In this document: piece after piece, positions 14,881 through 24,190 of the stretch
How positions within the stretch are numbered: position 1 is the first letter of the stretch
Layout: each line of letters opens with the position of its first letter
Made by a program: the position numbers and the translations under genes
Assembly: GCF_902506575.1 (NCBI RefSeq)
Contig: NZ_LR732544.1
Span: 1,525,693-1,589,303 of the forward strand
Source of the DNA: Streptomyces mexicanus
Lineage (GTDB): Bacteria > Actinomycetota > Actinomycetes > Streptomycetales > Streptomycetaceae
Length of the DNA stretch: 63,611 bases
Reading direction: 5' to 3'
Notes under the pieces: model-generated
The model's database searches: none
Seen by the model: only the letters and a program-made list of their open reading frames with translations
Told to the model about the DNA's origin: nothing

Positions 14881-16853
14881 GGCAGGCCCTGGCCGGGCCC
14901 CGGGCGCATCCGGAAGTCGTAGCGCCCGGGCAGCGGCCCGCCCCCGACGCGGTCCCACACCCGGCCGATCCGCTCGTCGCCCTCGCGCAGGTCGGCCACC
15001 TCGAAACCGGCGTCGAACACGGCCCGCGCCTCCTTGGGCCGCCCCTCGGCGAGCAGCAGCTCGGCGTGGAGGAGCCGGAACCGGCCGCGCGCCCGGGTCG
15101 GCGGGTGCAGCCGGTCCCACACCGAGCGCGCCTCGGCCGTGCGGCCCACGCCCAGCAGCGCCTCGATCGCCTCGCGGCCCAGCGCGGCGGTGGCCGCCGT
15201 CCACTCCTCGCCGCTGTCCCGCCGCTCGTCGCACAGGGCCTCGAAAGCCTCGGCGTACCGGTCGGCGGCCCGCTCGTGGTGGCCCGCCTCCTGGTCGGCG
15301 ACGGCGAGACAGCGCAGCAGCGGCCAGCGGGACGGCGCGAGGACGAGGGCCCGTTCCCAGCTGCGCACGGCCTGCGCCCGGTCCCCGGCGTGCCACTGGG
15401 AGACGCCGAGGTGGTACTCGGTCGACGGCGTGCCGGGTGCCGTCTCCAGCATGTCCCGCCAGTGCGGGGCGACCAGGGTCTGCCCCGGCGGGCGGACCCG
15501 CCCGGGCCCGGGCAGAGCCCCGGTGCGCAGCAGCCCCCGCCACGGCTCCTGCTCCTCGCCGAGTGTGGACTCGCCGAACGGCGTGCCGGGCAGCTTCCAG
15601 CCGGCGTGCAGCACCTCCAGCGCGCCCCAGCCGGAACCCCCGGCGAGGATCTCGCCGGGTTCGGCGTCGGCGTACGGCTTCCAGGCGGCGTAGGCGGCCT
15701 CGACGTCGGCGCGCGGCAGCACCGCCTGCAGCCGTTCCTCGGTCCGCCGGACGACGGTGTCCCACTCCCCCGCGGGCGGTGGGGTCTGAAGCGGCCCGTA
15801 CGCCTCCAGCCAGGCCACCTCGCTCTCCGCCTCCAGTGGTACGTGCTCCAGCTGGGTGCGGGCCAGGCCCGCCTGGATCTCGCAGTAGCCGCCGGTGCCG
15901 GGCTCGGTGAGCCACTGCTGCCAGCGCCGCCCGCCGCTTCCCGCGCCCCACACGAACAGCTTGCGGCCGCGCAGCACGTCGGTGGAGGTCTGCACCAGGC
16001 CCGTGCCGTCCTCGTCGAGCGCGGCGATCCAGCGGCGCCGGCCGTCGGGCACCTCGTAGAAGTAGTCGGCGGCGTAGGTGCTGTTGAGCGGGTAGGTGCG
16101 GTCGATGCCGTCGTGCACGGGGACGGGCACACGGCACAGCCTGCGTTCGTACCCGAAGTGCCAGGCCTCGCTCGCCGGGGCGAGGATCCGGCGTTCCTCG
16201 GGCACGGCGGTGTTGGACCACCAGTAGGTGGGCACGGGCCGCTCGTGCGGGTTGCGGATGCGGACGCCGACGTGCAGGAAGTCCGAGCCGTCCGGCAGCC
16301 ACAGGTCGACCTGGAAGGGCAGGTCGCGCAGCCGTTCCCACTCCCACAGGCGCAGCATCTCCCCGTCGTCGGGGGCGGGCACGCGGGCGGCGTGCAGGGG
16401 CGCGCAGGACAGGGTGGTGTGGCCGGTGGCGCCGATGTTCCATTCGATGCCGCCGGAGTACCAGGCGCCGTTGAGGGCGAAGTTGGCGGGCTGGAACACC
16501 GGGTTGCGGTAAAGCAGTTCGCGGCCGGTGGGCTTGTGGACGAGGGAGGCGATCCGGCCGCCGAGGCCGGGCAGCACGGTGGCGCGCAGCCGGTCGTTCT
16601 CCAGGACGAGGGCGTCGAGGGGGCGCGGCGTCCGGGTTCTGCCGTAGCCGTCGCGGACGCGCACGGGCAGCAGGCTGTGCAGCGGGGCGCAGCCGATCTG
16701 CCGGGCCGTCTCGCGCGGCAGGCGGTCCCTGTCCCGGACCTCGATGCGGTGGACTTCGTCGAGCGGACGCAGCGGGGGCAGCGGGTTGTCCGGTCCCACC
16801 TCGGCCGCGGGCAGCGTCAGTACCTCGCGTCGGATCGTCGTCACGACGACCAT
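14877..16853 (-). CDS. DUF5107-like large protein with TPR-type C-terminus
   Basis: Protein of about 658 residues. The N-terminal 400 or so residues form a galactose-mutarotase-like beta-sandwich of the DUF5107 type (LPGLGGRIASLVHKPTGRELLYRNPVFQP and SGGIEWNIGATGHT regions, cited only as landmarks). The C-terminal 200 residues are alpha-helical with TPR-like repeats (EYHLGVSQWHAGDRAQAVRSWERAL). This combination is common in actinobacterial carbohydrate-related proteins, but the biochemical role is not established. There is no signal peptide. The ATG at 16853 begins MVVVTTIRRE; its ribosome binding site is weak, and a GTG three codons later is possible. It is convergent with the VOC gene and divergent from the DUF6204-like gene. 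Confidence 0.78.
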   Translation of the reverse strand: MVVVTTIRREVLTLPAAEVGPDNPLPPLRPLDEVHRIEVRDRDRLPRETARQIGCAPLHSLLPVRVRDGYGRTRTPRPLDALVLENDRLRATVLPGLGGRIASLVHKPTGRELLYRNPVFQPANFALNGAWYSGGIEWNIGATGHTTLSCAPLHAARVPAPDDGEMLRLWEWERLRDLPFQVDLWLPDGSDFLHVGVRIRNPHERPVPTYWWSNTAVPEERRILAPASEAWHFGYERRLCRVPVPVHDGIDRTYPLNSTYAADYFYEVPDGRRRWIAALDEDGTGLVQTSTDVLRGRKLFVWGAGSGGRRWQQWLTEPGTGGYCEIQAGLARTQLEHVPLEAESEVAWLEAYGPLQTPPPAGEWDTVVRRTEERLQAVLPRADVEAAYAAWKPYADAEPGEILAGGSGWGALEVLHAGWKLPGTPFGESTLGEEQEPWRGLLRTGALPGPGRVRPPGQTLVAPHWRDMLETAPGTPSTEYHLGVSQWHAGDRAQAVRSWERALVLAPSRWPLLRCLAVADQEAGHHERAADRYAEAFEALCDERRDSGEEWTAATAALGREAIEALLGVGRTAEARSVWDRLHPPTRARGRFRLLHAELLLAEGRPKEARAVFDAGFEVADLREGDERIGRVWDRVGGGPLPGRYDFRMRPGPGQGLP

Positions 16854-17028
16854 GGAACCCGGTCGCCGGTGAGGTGACCAGGGGCGCTGCCGGTCAGGAT
16901 TGCGCAAAGCCGCGTGCCGGGCGGGCGCGGAAAACGCCTGGGCCGCCGCCCGGCCGGCGCCGTAGAGTCGGTCCTTCGACGGCACCCGATCCCCGTGCAG
17001 GGGGGACGCGGGAGGAGTGAGGGAACGG

Positions 17029-17376
17029 ATGAGCGAGCAGCACACCTACCGGGTCATCGTCCGGGGCGTCTGGGACGGGCTGACCGAGGAGGCGCGGGCG
17101 CGGCTGCTGGCCGAGGCGGACCGGCACGGCATGACGAGCATGCGGTTCACACCCGAGGGCTCGCTGTCCTACGAACCGTCCCCGCTGAAGCACTTCTCGA
17201 TGCGTTACGTGGTGGTCTGCGACGCCGAGGACGGCGAGGAGATGGCGGCGGCGATCGCGGAGGACCAGGCGGAGACCGCGCTGCGCGCTCTCGGTTACGG
17301 CTTCCGCGATCTGCGGTCCACCGTCACGGACCTGGACACCATGAAGATCAACTACAAGCCCGCATCTCGGCGGTGA
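17029..17376 (+). CDS. DUF6204-like protein
   Basis: Protein of 115 residues. It begins TYRVIVRGVWDGLTEEARA and contains SMRFTPEGSLSYEPS and HFSMRYVV, the pattern of a small actinobacterial family of unknown function (DUF6204). The predicted fold is alternating strands and helices, and it is probably cytoplasmic. The ATG at 17029 is preceded by GGAGGAGTGAGGG; a GTG at 17017 is too close to that signal. The last 29 bases overlap, antisense, the 3' end of the GNAT gene. Confidence 0.75.
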   Translation: MSEQHTYRVIVRGVWDGLTEEARARLLAEADRHGMTSMRFTPEGSLSYEPSPLKHFSMRYVVVCDAEDGEEMAAAIAEDQAETALRALGYGFRDLRSTVTDLDTMKINYKPASRR

Positions 17377-17899
17377 GCGCCCAGCGCTCGTGGTCCCGCC
17401 AGGCGCCGTCGATGTGGAGCATGTCGGGCGAGTAGCCCTCCAGACGGAAGCCGCAGGAGCGGGCGAGCGCGATGGAGGCGGTGTTGCCCGGCTGGACGTT
17501 GATCTCCAGCCGGTGCAGTTCCATCGGGCCGAAGGCGTGGGCGATGACGAGGTCCAGGCCCTCCTTCATCAGGCCGCGTCCGGCGGCGTGCGCGAAGGCA
17601 CCGTAGCCGAGCGCGCCGGACCGGAAGGCGCCGCGGACGATGTTGTTGATGTTGATGAATCCGGCGATGTCCCCGCCGGCCTTCTCGCAGACCAGGAAGC
17701 CGGCCTTCGCCGGGTCGTCGATCAGCCGTTTCGCGTAGGCGGCGTACGCCTCGGCGGTGTCCGGCGGGAACAGCCACGGCCGGTGCAGGTCCCTGCTCTC
17801 CCGCACGCGGGCCGTGAACTGCGGGCCGTCCTCCTGAGTGAAGGGGCGGATGCCCACGCGGGGGCCGGTGGCGAGGTAGCGGGATGCGGTGTGCGCCAT
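17348..17899 (-). CDS. GNAT N-acetyltransferase, RimJ/RimL-like
   Basis: Protein of 183 residues with the Gcn5-related acetyltransferase fold: VGIRPFTQEDGPQF at the start, the acceptor-side strands FININNIVRGAFRSGALGY, the helix after AGRGLMKEGLDLVIAHAF and the motif HRLEINVQPGNTASIALARSCGFRLEG that binds acetyl-CoA. This is closest to RimJ/RimL ribosomal-protein N-terminal acetyltransferases, although many relatives act on small molecules or resistance substrates. AAGGTGG precedes the ATG. Its 3' end overlaps the convergent DUF6204-like gene by 29 bp. Confidence 0.85.
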   Translation of the reverse strand: MAHTASRYLATGPRVGIRPFTQEDGPQFTARVRESRDLHRPWLFPPDTAEAYAAYAKRLIDDPAKAGFLVCEKAGGDIAGFININNIVRGAFRSGALGYGAFAHAAGRGLMKEGLDLVIAHAFGPMELHRLEINVQPGNTASIALARSCGFRLEGYSPDMLHIDGAWRDHERWALTAEMRACS

Positions 17900-17932
17900 C
17901 CCGCCACCTTAACGTCGCACCGCGAGGCGGCC

Positions 17933-17970
17933 GGATCCAGTCGTGCCCCACGGATTCAGTCGTGCCCCAC
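17933..17970. repeat. 19-bp tandem duplication over a stop codon
   Basis: GGATYCAGTCGTGCCCCAC occurs twice head to tail (17933-17951, 17952-17970) with one difference. The second copy covers the last codons and TGA of the CocE-like gene, so the first is a spare copy of the gene's end. Confidence 0.75.
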
Positions 17971-19737
17971 CGGCAGCCGCAGCACGCCGGTGTCGCCGGG
18001 TGCGCTGACCACCGTGACCGGCTTGATGCCGCGGTTGCCGAAGTAGGCGTCGTCACTGGCCGCGATGACGAACCGCAGCCGGTGGCCCTGCTCGTAGCGG
18101 TGCACGATGCCCGGCAGGGTCACCGTGAAGCTCCGGGTGACGTCGGGCACGCGGACCGGGGCGACGAGGCGGTGCACGAGGGTCTGGGTGCCGTCGGGCG
18201 CCACGTCGTACACCTTGGCGAACAGCACCAGCTTGCCGGCGGCGTCGGAGGAGGTCTGGGTGCGCTCGGCCACCGGCGAGACCACCTTGAGCGTGGCCCG
18301 GGGGGCGCCGACGACATCCACGGCCCCATCGAGCGGTTCGCTGGTCCAGGCCAGGTAGGTGCCCTTGGTGTCGTGCGGGGCCGGGTCGGGCAGCCCGAGG
18401 AGGCCGCCCAGCGAGCTCTCCGAATGACTCGTCGGGATCAGCCAGTTGCTGTAGGTGCGGCTGCCGCGGGTCACCTCGGCGCGGTTGTCGACGAGCTTGC
18501 CGTCACCGGAGAGGTACAGCGTGCGGCTCAGGGCGGGCAGCCGGTCGGCGGTGGCGTAGGTGTGGGCCGGGTCGGTGATCCAGTCGCGGTAGTAGGCGAA
18601 GTCGGGGCCCGTGTCGGTGGCCGTCCGGCCGTGCAGGTAGCGGTCGAACCAGGCGAGGACGCGTCTGCCGACGTAGCTGGTCTCCAAGTTGCCCTGGCTC
18701 AGGTTCAGTTCGCCGGCCGCGGGGTCGGTGAGGCCGCCGCTGTGCCCCCAGGACTGCCAGATCATCTTCGTCTCGGTGCCCTGCGCCTTGAGCGCCTTGT
18801 ACGTGGCGGTGGCCTCGTTGAGGTTGAACAGGCTGTCGGCCTGGCCCTGCACCAGCAGGGTCGGGGCCTTGACGCGGTTCAGGTACGACACCGGGGAGAC
18901 GCTGCGGGCGTAGGAGAGCAGCCGCCGGGTGGCGTCGGCCGGATAGCCGCCGGAGTTGAGGGTGCGCACGGTGTCGCAGGCCGGCGTGGTGAAGTGCAGG
19001 CACGCCAGGGAGTTGATGCGGGAGGGGTCCAGGGCGGGCTGGGTCAGCGGCTGGCTCTCGCCCATCAGGTAGAAGCCGTTGGTCCACTGCCACTTGAAGG
19101 CGCCGGGCACGCCGTCGGCGCCGACGGCGTTGTTCGGGTCGAGGGAGTACGCCAGGTCGTTCCAGGTGATCATCGGGACGAGCGCGTCGACCCGGTGGTC
19201 CACGGCGGCCGTGGCGAGCTGGACGGCGCCGCCGTAGGACCCGCCGATCATGCCGACGCGCGGGTCGCCGGCGGCGTCGAGGGTGACGGCGTCGGTGCGG
19301 GTGCCGTCGTCGGCGGCGCGCCGGCCGCCGAGGAAGTCGACCAGCTGGGAGGCGGCCCGGCCGTCGATCTCCGGGTCGTCGAGGGAGACCAGGCAGCCCG
19401 ACTTGCCGAAGCCGAGGCCGGAGTAGACGAGGGAGACGTATCCGCGCTGGGCGAAGGCCTTGCCGATGGCGTCGGTGGAGCCGTCGTCCTTGCTGCCGCC
19501 GAAGCCGTTGGTGGCCAGCACGGCGGGTGCGCGGTGGTCGTGGTCCACGCCGGCGGGCCGGTACAGGTCGGCGTCGACCACGCAGGTGCGGTCGCCCGCG
19601 CGGACGGTGAACTTCAGCGGGGTGACGCTGTACTGGCCGGTGGCGGCCGCGGGGTCGGCGAGCGCGAGGGGCGCGGCGAGCACGGCACCGAGGGCGAGGG
19701 CGAGACCGGCACGGGATCTGGACGCACGACGGGGCAC
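17956..19737 (-). CDS. secreted CocE/NonD-family hydrolase (X-Pro dipeptidyl-peptidase-like, S15)
   Basis: Precursor of 593 residues. It starts with RRASRSRAGLALALGAVLAAP and an AAAT cleavage-like region near 30-35, a typical Sec signal peptide. The alpha/beta-hydrolase domain contains GGSYGGA with the nucleophile Ser, the Asp-containing LLVQGQADSLFN and the His in SWGHSGG. The C-terminal 200 residues form the jelly-roll domain of the X-Pro dipeptidyl-peptidase/cocaine-esterase family (LYLSGDGKL, VHRYEQGHRLRFVIAASD). It is expected to act outside the cell on Xaa-Pro peptides or acyl esters. The start is a GTG at 19737 with GGAGG four bases upstream; a longer in-frame start would put charged residues before the signal peptide. 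A TetR-like operator lies 29 bases upstream. Confidence 0.85.
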   Translation of the reverse strand: MPRRASRSRAGLALALGAVLAAPLALADPAAATGQYSVTPLKFTVRAGDRTCVVDADLYRPAGVDHDHRAPAVLATNGFGGSKDDGSTDAIGKAFAQRGYVSLVYSGLGFGKSGCLVSLDDPEIDGRAASQLVDFLGGRRAADDGTRTDAVTLDAAGDPRVGMIGGSYGGAVQLATAAVDHRVDALVPMITWNDLAYSLDPNNAVGADGVPGAFKWQWTNGFYLMGESQPLTQPALDPSRINSLACLHFTTPACDTVRTLNSGGYPADATRRLLSYARSVSPVSYLNRVKAPTLLVQGQADSLFNLNEATATYKALKAQGTETKMIWQSWGHSGGLTDPAAGELNLSQGNLETSYVGRRVLAWFDRYLHGRTATDTGPDFAYYRDWITDPAHTYATADRLPALSRTLYLSGDGKLVDNRAEVTRGSRTYSNWLIPTSHSESSLGGLLGLPDPAPHDTKGTYLAWTSEPLDGAVDVVGAPRATLKVVSPVAERTQTSSDAAGKLVLFAKVYDVAPDGTQTLVHRLVAPVRVPDVTRSFTVTLPGIVHRYEQGHRLRFVIAASDDAYFGNRGIKPVTVVSAPGDTGVLRLPVGHD

Positions 19738-19766
19738 AGGACCTCCACACTGAGGACAACCCGACC

Positions 19767-19778
19767 TACCGACCGGTA
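19767..19778. promoter_or_regulatory. TACCG-AC-CGGTA operator candidate
   Basis: Perfect 5-bp inverted repeat TACCG/CGGTA with 2-bp spacer, 29 bases upstream of the CocE-like GTG start, followed at once by a further TACCGG half-site (19781). TACCGACCGGTA-type sites are typical of TetR-family repressors in actinomycetes. No TetR gene is adjacent. Confidence 0.55.
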
Positions 19779-19950
19779 AGTACCGGCCGGACTCATGCTG
19801 TGACACGTGTCAGGTGGCGTCAATCACCGTGGCGGTGGTTTCTTGACGGAGATTCAGCGGGGGAACGGTCCCGCGGGGCGGAGCCGCCGGTGCCGCTCCG
19901 GGGGTCACCTCGGGGGCGCCCCGGGGGCCTCAGGGGTGTCTCGGGTCCGC

Positions 19951-20874
19951 TCAGCGCAGTGCCGGACGGTCCAGCGTCAACGTGCCCGCCTCCGCGTCCA
20001 GTTCGGCCGCGACCCCGAACGGAAGCGTCAGCGCCCCCGCGCAGTGCCCGAAGCCGAACTGCTCCGCTACGGGCACCCCGAGTCCGCCGAGCCGGTCCGC
20101 GAGCAGCGCGCGGACCTCGTCGTAGGGGCCGCACTCCTCCCACGAGCCGAGCAGGACGCCGCGCACTCCGTCGAGCCGGCCCGCCCGCAGCAGCTGGGTC
20201 AGACAGCGGTCCAGGCGGTACGTCTCCTCGCCCACGTCCTCCAGGCACAGCAGCCCGCCGGCCGCCGAGGGCCGGGCGTGCGGGGTGCCGAGGTCGGCGG
20301 CGAGCAGGGAGAGGCAGCCGCCGAGCGTGACGCCGCGGGCGCGGCCCGGGACCAGGGCGGGGCCGCCGGAGGCGATCGTGCGGACCGTCTCGGGCGCGAA
20401 CAGGGTCGCCTTCAGGTGCTCCTGCGCCCGCGCGTTCTTGACGAAGTCGATGCCCGCGACCATTGGGCCGTGCAGGGTGACCAGGCCCAGGCGGACGGCG
20501 AACGCCTCGTGCAGCGCGGTGATGTCGCTGAAGCCGACGAACACCTTCGGCCCGGCCGCGCGCATCGCCTCCCAGTCGAGCAGGTCCACCATCCGCTGCG
20601 CTCCGTATCCGCCGCGGGCGCACAGCACGGCGTCCACCGCCGGGTCGCACCACGCCCGTTGCAGGTCGGCGGCGCGGTCGGCGTCCGTCCCGGCCAGGTA
20701 GGCGAACGTGCCGTGCCGGTCGAGGACATGGGGGGCGACCACCGGGTCCAGGTCCCAGCCGCGCAGCACGTCCAGGCCGGCCTGCAGCCGTTCCTCGGGG
20801 ATGGGCCCGCTGGGCGCGACGACGGCCACGCGGGCGCCGGGGGCGAGCCGCGCGGGGCGGACGAGTTCCTTCAC
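19951..20874 (-). CDS. S66 LD-carboxypeptidase (muramoyltetrapeptide carboxypeptidase-like)
   Basis: Protein of 307 residues of peptidase family S66, which removes the terminal D-Ala from muropeptide tetrapeptides during wall recycling; MccF-like relatives cleave other peptide-nucleotide amides. The layout is standard: VAVVAPSGPI at the start, the ARGGYGAQRMVDLLDW loop, the nucleophile Ser in VFVGFSDITAL, the Glu in LLCLEDVGEE and the His in FGHCAGALTLPFG near the C-terminus, so the catalytic Ser-Glu-His triad is present. No signal peptide is visible, so it is cytoplasmic. Its GTG start overlaps the TGA of the S9 peptidase (GTGA), making it the last gene of a four-peptidase operon. Confidence 0.88.
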   Translation of the reverse strand: MKELVRPARLAPGARVAVVAPSGPIPEERLQAGLDVLRGWDLDPVVAPHVLDRHGTFAYLAGTDADRAADLQRAWCDPAVDAVLCARGGYGAQRMVDLLDWEAMRAAGPKVFVGFSDITALHEAFAVRLGLVTLHGPMVAGIDFVKNARAQEHLKATLFAPETVRTIASGGPALVPGRARGVTLGGCLSLLAADLGTPHARPSAAGGLLCLEDVGEETYRLDRCLTQLLRAGRLDGVRGVLLGSWEECGPYDEVRALLADRLGGLGVPVAEQFGFGHCAGALTLPFGVAAELDAEAGTLTLDRPALR

Positions 20875-22862
20875 GTGCCCAGCTCCAGGGTCGGGATGCC
20901 TGCCGTGTCCAGGCCGAACACCTGAGCGTACAGCGACAGCTCCGCCTCCAGGGCACGCACCATCGTCTCGGCCCGCCGGAACCCGTGCCCCTCGCCCTCG
21001 AAGGTGAGGTAGGCGTGCGGCACCCGCCGCCCCTGGAGCCGCCGCAGGAACCGTTCGCACTGCGCCGGCGGGCAGATCACGTCGTCCAGGCCCTGGAGCA
21101 GCAGGAAGGGCGCGGTGATCCGGTCGGCGTGCTCGGCGGGCGAGCGTTCGGCGTACCGCCCGGGCACCTCGGCGAGCGGTCCGACCAGGGACTCCAGGTA
21201 GCGGGACTCGAAGTCGTGGGTCTCCCCCGACGCCCAGGAGGTCAGGTCGAGGATCGGATAGAGGATCGTGCCGCAGGCGTAGACGTCGGTGCGGGTCAGG
21301 GACGCGGCCGTGGTCCAGCCGCCCGCGCTGCCGCCCCGGATCGCCAGCCGGTCGCGGTCGGCGCTGCCCTCCTCGGCGAGCGCGAGCGCGACGGCGGCGC
21401 AGTCCTCGACGTCGACGACGCCCCACTGCTCGCGCAGCCGGTTGCGGTAGGCGCGCCCGTACCCGGTCGAGCCGCCGTAGTCGACCTCGGCGACCCCGAT
21501 GCCCCGGGAGGTGAAGTAGGCGATCTCGGTGTCCAGCACCAGCGGGGAGCGTCCGGTGGGGCCGCCGTGCGCCCACACGACGTACGGCGGCCGTTCGCCC
21601 GGCGGGGCCGCGCATCCCGGGTTGCGCGGCGGGTAGATGTGGGCGTGCACGTCGCGGCCGTCCGGGCCGGTGAAGGTGCGCACCCGCGGCTCGGGGTAGT
21701 ACGCGGGGTCGACCGGGTCCTTGTGGGCGCGGCCGATCACCCGGGCGTGGCCGGTGCGCGTGTCCAGCTCGACGACCTCGTAGGAGCTGCTCGGGCTCGC
21801 GCCGACCGCCACGATCCGGTCGCCGTGGGCCGCGAGCGTGGCGTCGAACTCGCTCCAGGGACCGGCCGCGTCGACCACCTGGCCGGTCTGCGGGTCGAGT
21901 ATGCCCAGCCGCAGCGCGCCCCGGCCGTGCAGCACGGCGATCAGTCCGCACTCGAGCGGGGCGAACCAGCGCTGCCCGAGTTTCCACAGCGGCCCGGCGA
22001 ACTCCTCCTCGCGCCGGCACAGTAGCTCGCCGTCGCGGTACAGCTGCCACCAGCCGGCGCGGTCGCTCGCGTACAGCAGGGAGCCGTCGGCGGCCCAGTC
22101 GACCTGCGCGACGGACTCCTCGGGGCCGCCGGCGACGGTGCGGGGCGCGACGAGCCGGCCGTCGTCGTCCACGTCGGCCACCACGACCTCGGTGCCGTCC
22201 CACGGCATCCGCGGGTGGTCCCAGGCCAGCCAGGCCGCGCGCCGCCCGTCGGGCGACAGGCGGGGGCCGGTGACGAACCGGTGCCGTTCGGCGGTCAGTT
22301 CGCGTACGGCCGTGCGGTCCTGGGCGGCCGAGCCGTCCAGCGGCACGGCGGCCGCGACCCGCCGTACGTCCGAGGGCCCCGGCCCGGTGAACTCCTCCAG
22401 CACGCACCAGACTTCGCCGCGGTCGGCGCGCAGCTGCGGCTCCGCCCAGCGCAGTCCGCCGCCCACCGGGGACAAGGGGGTGAGCGGGCGCGGCTCGCCG
22501 CCCGGCTCGACGCGGTAGAGCCGCTGGTCGGCGAAGTTCACGAACACCACCAGCGCTGCGCCGTCCTGGACGGTGCCCGCCCAGGGGCGGCCGCCGTACT
22601 CGATGACGCGGCTGCGCACGTTCCACGGCGCCGGCAGCACGGACTCCTCCGTGCCCTCGGCGGTGCGCCGCACCAGCGCCCGCCGGCCGCCCTCGGCGGG
22701 CCGTGGTTCGGTCCACCACACCTCGTCGCCGACGAATCCGACGTACTCCGGTCTGCCGTCGTGCGCGGCGGCGAGCGCCGCATCGATCGGTGACGGCCAG
22801 GACCCGTACGGCAGGACCTGCGTGTCCCCCAGGTGCTCATGACCCAGGTGCTCACGACCCAT
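20871..22862 (-). CDS. S9 prolyl oligopeptidase family protein
   Basis: Protein of 663 residues: an N-terminal beta-propeller (about 20-390) and a C-terminal alpha/beta-hydrolase domain with WAHGGPTGRS, the nucleophile in RGGSAGGWTT, the Asp in LLQGLDDVICPP and the His in GEGHGFR. These are the hallmarks of acylaminoacyl-peptidase/dipeptidyl aminopeptidase-type S9 enzymes, which act on short peptides. The ATG at 22862 has GGGAGGGAG upstream; an ATG at 22880 lacks such a signal. The first 12 residues include a 15-bp-derived repeat (GREHLGHEHLG). The gene starts 23 bases after the M20 gene stop and is overlapped at its end by the S66 start. Confidence 0.85.
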   Translation of the reverse strand: MGREHLGHEHLGDTQVLPYGSWPSPIDAALAAAHDGRPEYVGFVGDEVWWTEPRPAEGGRRALVRRTAEGTEESVLPAPWNVRSRVIEYGGRPWAGTVQDGAALVVFVNFADQRLYRVEPGGEPRPLTPLSPVGGGLRWAEPQLRADRGEVWCVLEEFTGPGPSDVRRVAAAVPLDGSAAQDRTAVRELTAERHRFVTGPRLSPDGRRAAWLAWDHPRMPWDGTEVVVADVDDDGRLVAPRTVAGGPEESVAQVDWAADGSLLYASDRAGWWQLYRDGELLCRREEEFAGPLWKLGQRWFAPLECGLIAVLHGRGALRLGILDPQTGQVVDAAGPWSEFDATLAAHGDRIVAVGASPSSSYEVVELDTRTGHARVIGRAHKDPVDPAYYPEPRVRTFTGPDGRDVHAHIYPPRNPGCAAPPGERPPYVVWAHGGPTGRSPLVLDTEIAYFTSRGIGVAEVDYGGSTGYGRAYRNRLREQWGVVDVEDCAAVALALAEEGSADRDRLAIRGGSAGGWTTAASLTRTDVYACGTILYPILDLTSWASGETHDFESRYLESLVGPLAEVPGRYAERSPAEHADRITAPFLLLQGLDDVICPPAQCERFLRRLQGRRVPHAYLTFEGEGHGFRRAETMVRALEAELSLYAQVFGLDTAGIPTLELGT

Positions 22863-22885
22863 GTGCTCTCCCTCCCCCATGGTGT

Positions 22886-24190
22886 TCAGGCGGACCGCAG
22901 GAAGCGGTCCAGGACGCGGACGCCGAAGTGCAGCGCCTCGACGGGGACGCGCTCGTCCACGCCGTGGAACAGGTGGTGGTAGTCGAACCCCTCGGGCAGC
23001 TTCAGCGGTGAGAACCCGTAGCCGGTGATCCCGAGCCGGGAGAACTGCTTGGCGTCGGTGCCGCCCGCCATGCAGTACGGCACCACGTGTCCCTCGGGCG
23101 CGAACTCCTTGACGGCGGCCCGCATCGCCGCGAACGTCGGCGAGTCGACGGGCGCGGCGAGGGCCACCTCGTGGTGCTCGAACTCCCAGTCCACGTCCGG
23201 GCCGGTCAGCCGGTCGAGGGTGGCGCGGAACTCCTCCTCGCCGCCGGGCAGGTAGCGCCCGTCGACGTGGGCGACGGCCTCCCCCGGAATCACGTTGATC
23301 TTGTAACCGGCCTCGAACATGGTCGGGTTGGCGCTGTTGCGCACGGTGGCCTCGACCAGTCCCGCGGCCGGGCCGAGCTTGTCCAGCAGGGCGTCCACGT
23401 TCCCGAGGTCGGCCTCGACGCCGTGGATCCGGGCCAGTTCGGTCAGGGCGGCGCTGACCGTCGGGGTCAGGCGCAGCGGCCACTCGTGGGCGCCGATCCG
23501 GGCGACGGCGGCGGCCAGCCGGGTGACCGCGTTCTCCTTGTTGACCCGGGAGCCGTGGCCGGCCCGGCCGCGGGCGGTCAGCCGCAGCCAGGCGGTGCCG
23601 CGCTCCCCGGCCGCGATGGGGTAGATCCGGCGGCCGGCGCCGTCGTGGAAGGTGAAGGCGCCGGACTCGCTGATGCCCTCGGTGCAGCCCTCGAACAGCT
23701 CCGGGTGCCGGTCGGCGAGGAAACCGGAGCCGTCCTCGGCGCTGGCCTCCTCGTCCGCGGTGAACGCGATCACCACGTCCCGGCGCGGCCGCAGGTCCTG
23801 GCGGGCCCAGGCGCGCACCACGGCGAGGATCATCGCGTCCATGTTCTTCATGTCGACCGCGCCCCGGCCCCACACCACGCCGTCGCGGACCTCGCCGGAG
23901 AAGGGGTGCACGCTCCAGTCCTCGGCGCGCGCGGGCACCACGTCCAGGTGACCGTGGACGAGCAGCGCCGGCGCGGACGGATCGCTGCCCTCCACCCGGG
24001 CGACCACGTTGGTCCGGCCCGAAACGCGTTCCAGCAGCAGCGGCTCCAGGCCCGCGCCGGCCAGCCGTTCGGCGGCGTACTCGGCGGCCGGGCGCTCGCG
24101 GCAGTCGCCGCCGCCCCGGTTGGTGGTGTCGATCCGGATCAGGTCGGAGGTGAAGGCCACGACCTCCTCGAGTGCCTGTGCGTCAGCCAT
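22886..24190 (-). CDS. M20 family metallo-peptidase
   Basis: Protein of 434 residues of the M20/M25/M40 family (carboxypeptidase G2, succinyl-diaminopimelate desuccinylase, dipeptidases). The zinc ligands are visible: VHGHLDVVPA (His and following Asp), RGAVDMKNM (bridging Asp), FTADEEAS (catalytic Glu then ligand Glu), and a late His (YHHLFHGVDERV). The dimerisation lid domain lies at about 195-320. No signal peptide. Its ATG is overlapped by the TGA of the M55 gene by 8 bp. By context it probably takes peptides or N-acyl amino acids from the same source as the M55, S9 and S66 enzymes. Confidence 0.88.
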   Translation of the reverse strand: MADAQALEEVVAFTSDLIRIDTTNRGGGDCRERPAAEYAAERLAGAGLEPLLLERVSGRTNVVARVEGSDPSAPALLVHGHLDVVPARAEDWSVHPFSGEVRDGVVWGRGAVDMKNMDAMILAVVRAWARQDLRPRRDVVIAFTADEEASAEDGSGFLADRHPELFEGCTEGISESGAFTFHDGAGRRIYPIAAGERGTAWLRLTARGRAGHGSRVNKENAVTRLAAAVARIGAHEWPLRLTPTVSAALTELARIHGVEADLGNVDALLDKLGPAAGLVEATVRNSANPTMFEAGYKINVIPGEAVAHVDGRYLPGGEEEFRATLDRLTGPDVDWEFEHHEVALAAPVDSPTFAAMRAAVKEFAPEGHVVPYCMAGGTDAKQFSRLGITGYGFSPLKLPEGFDYHHLFHGVDERVPVEALHFGVRVLDRFLRSA

